A stretch of 15,634 bases of DNA from an uncultured Gammaproteobacteria bacterium (lineage in GTDB: Bacteria; Pseudomonadota; Gammaproteobacteria; Pseudomonadales; Pseudohongiellaceae). The notes beneath the pieces were generated by a model. The model was not told where the DNA came from and did no database searches. It saw nothing but the letters and a program-made list of their open reading frames with translations. Of this stretch, positions 14,337-15,634 are shown piece by piece; positions within the stretch are counted from its first letter, which is position 1, and each line of letters opens with the position of its first letter. The stretch spans positions 1-15,634 of the forward strand of contig CAISYX010000074.1 of assembly GCA_903889815.1 (NCBI GenBank). The letters are read 5' to 3'. Both the position numbers and the translations under genes were made by a program.

Positions 14337-15634
14337 AAGTGCCTGCTTGTTTCCAGCGGCATGGCCAGAGGTCGCTTCCAGCCCAGTTGCCGCTCGATGG
14401 CACTGATCATGGCTCCGGCCACATCCTTGCCTGTGACCTCTTCAATGTCTTCAATGCGCGGCGCGGAATTGACCTCCAGCAAAAGAGGGCCTTTGCGCGA
14501 ACGTATCACGTCCACGCCGGCTACTTTCAGCCCCAGTACCCGGGCAGCCTTGGTGGCGAGACGCTTTTCCTCGGCAGTGGCCTTGATTGTGGTCACGGTG
14601 ACGCTGCGGCGCGGATTGGTGCGAAAATCTCCCGACGCCGTCTGCCGCTGCATGGTGGCTACCACCTTGCCGTCCACGACAAACAGGCGCAGATCCTTGC
14701 CGTTCGCCTCCTGGATGTATTCCTGCACCAGCAAGTTCGCCTGCAATGACTTGAAGGCGTTGATCAGGCTTTCTCCTGCCTTGCGGGTTTCCGCCAGCAC
14801 TACACCGCGCCCTTGCGGGCCTTCCAGCAGTTTCACCACCAGCGGCGCCCCGTTGACCATGTCGATCAGCTCGCCGGTTTCAATCGGGCTGTCGGCAAAG
14901 CCCGTGGTCGGAATGTTCAGGCCATGTCGCAGCAATACCTGCAACGCGTAGAGCTTGTCCCGTGAGCCGCTGATCGCTTCGGCGGAATTGAGCGAGAAAA
15001 TGCCGATGCTCTCGAATTGGCGCACCAGTGCACAGCCGTAGAAGGTGAGCTCAGGGCGGATGCGGGGAATCACGGCGTCCAGCGTGTTGAGAATGCGGCC
15101 GCCCCGGTAATGCACCTCGGGGGTCTCGGCATCCAGCTTCATGTAACACTGCTTGATGTCGTAAAAGAACATGCGGTGCCCGCGTTCCTCGCCGGCTTCC
15201 ATGATGCGCTTGTTGCTGGGCAGATCCGGGTTGCTGGCCAGCAGGCCGATGCGCAGCCCAGAGCTTTCACGGGTGTGTTCGGCATAGTGAGAGTCGAGGT
15301 GCTCGTCGGCAACGTCTCCCCCCAGAAACCCGGCAGCGGGGTCCACCAGAACACGGCCCACCATGGCTTCGCGGCCCAGCAGCATCCGATAGCCCATGGA
15401 GTCGCGGTTGGTGAGCGTCAGTTCGATTTCCCAGATTTGCCCGTCATGCTGGAGTGGCGTGCGGATGACGTAGCGCTTTTCGGCAATGCCGGTGGAACTT
15501 TTCACCATGCGTTTGTCCACAACCGGCGCCTCGCAGCGCACGATGGTCCGACGATCGTGCTGCAGGGGATGCACTTCGAAACTTACCCAGAGGGCGTCAT
15601 CGCGATTGAATGTCTTGATGCTGAAGGCGTGCAG
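14333..15634 (-). CDS. rimK: RimB-RimK fusion: retropepsin-like (ATP-dependent zinc protease) domain plus alpha-L-glutamate ligase, 5' end outside window
   Basis: 433 residues are visible and the frame is open to the last base. The first 110 or so match the RimB/Zn_protease family: LHAFSIKTF, HPLQHDRRTIVRCEAPVVD, KRYVIRTPL, IELTLTNRDSMGYRMLLGR. The expected catalytic Asp-Thr-Gly segment would lie just past the edge. From about residue 125 the protein is RimK, an ATP-grasp ligase that adds glutamates to the C-terminus of ribosomal protein S6: DAVIPRI, SRDKLYALQVLLRHG, PLVVKLLEGPQGRGVVLAET, VQEYIQEANGKDLRLFVV, GDFRTN and VAGVDVIR. LLLEVNSAP keeps the metal-binding Glu and Asn. The usual PGLEGIE that follows reads PRIEDIE here. 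An internal GTG at 15574 is a poor start because the conserved domain continues upstream of it. The downstream acetyltransferase overlaps by four bases. The ligase substrate could differ from S6. Confidence 0.9.
   Translation of the reverse strand: MHAFSIKTFNRDDALWVSFEVHPLQHDRRTIVRCEAPVVDKRMVKSSTGIAEKRYVIRTPLQHDGQIWEIELTLTNRDSMGYRMLLGREAMVGRVLVDPAAGFLGGDVADEHLDSHYAEHTRESSGLRIGLLASNPDLPSNKRIMEAGEERGHRMFFYDIKQCYMKLDAETPEVHYRGGRILNTLDAVIPRIRPELTFYGCALVRQFESIGIFSLNSAEAISGSRDKLYALQVLLRHGLNIPTTGFADSPIETGELIDMVNGAPLVVKLLEGPQGRGVVLAETRKAGESLINAFKSLQANLLVQEYIQEANGKDLRLFVVDGKVVATMQRQTASGDFRTNPRRSVTVTTIKATAEEKRLATKAARVLGLKVAGVDVIRSRKGPLLLEVNSAPRIEDIEEVTGKDVAGAMISAIERQLGWKRPLAMPLETSRHL

Noticed and set aside
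15572..15574. GTG as the start of the RimB-RimK gene
   Set aside because: The frame continues to the window edge with conserved RimB-family residues (LHAFSIKTF), so the true start lies outside the window.

Overview
This window looks like a chromosomal segment of a gammaproteobacterium with moderately high GC. The main evidence is the minus-strand gene order aroQ-accB-accC-prmA-(zinc-ribbon DUF3426 gene)-dusB-fis-purH, an arrangement familiar from Pseudomonas-like and marine Gammaproteobacteria, together with a fabA-fabB pair. Fis and the FabA/FabB anaerobic unsaturated fatty acid pathway are themselves gammaproteobacterial hallmarks. The 279-residue GalU matches the length of the Pseudomonas form rather than the 302-residue E. 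coli form. I cannot name the genus. There are no rRNA or tRNA genes, insertion sequences, CRISPR arrays or phage genes, and no intergenic gap exceeds 300 bases.

Layout. Positions 1-7422 are a dense minus-strand core block, transcribed right to left: aroQ (shikimate pathway), accB and accC (biotin carrier and biotin carboxylase of acetyl-CoA carboxylase), prmA (ribosomal protein L11 methyltransferase), a membrane zinc-ribbon protein, dusB (tRNA dihydrouridine synthase), fis (nucleoid protein) and purH (last two steps of IMP synthesis, cut by the window edge about five residues before its expected end). Positions 7604-9915 hold a second minus-strand group: fabA, fabB, then a short secreted protein equal to only the N-terminal thiol domain of DsbD. 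Positions 10159-13882 are a plus-strand cassette, manC-galU-manB, which supplies GDP-mannose and UDP-glucose. Positions 13893-15634 return to the minus strand with a RimB-RimK fusion gene (5' end outside the window) and a GNAT acetyltransferase that overlaps it by four bases.

How the genes work together. The first block couples growth functions: malonyl-CoA supply, aromatic and purine synthesis, ribosome and tRNA modification, and Fis. FabA and FabB use the malonyl-CoA stream to make unsaturated fatty acids. The man/gal cassette makes activated sugars for a surface or exported polysaccharide whose glycosyltransferases are not in the window. The 243-base gap between fabA and manC is the only divergent intergenic region and must hold both start regions.

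Most of the window is ordinary, well-conserved housekeeping DNA, and I see no clear undescribed system. The points most worth a second look are the stand-alone DsbD N-terminal domain in the fab group, the RimB-RimK fusion with an altered motif near its ligase metal site and a coupled acetyltransferase, and galU placed between the two GDP-mannose genes.
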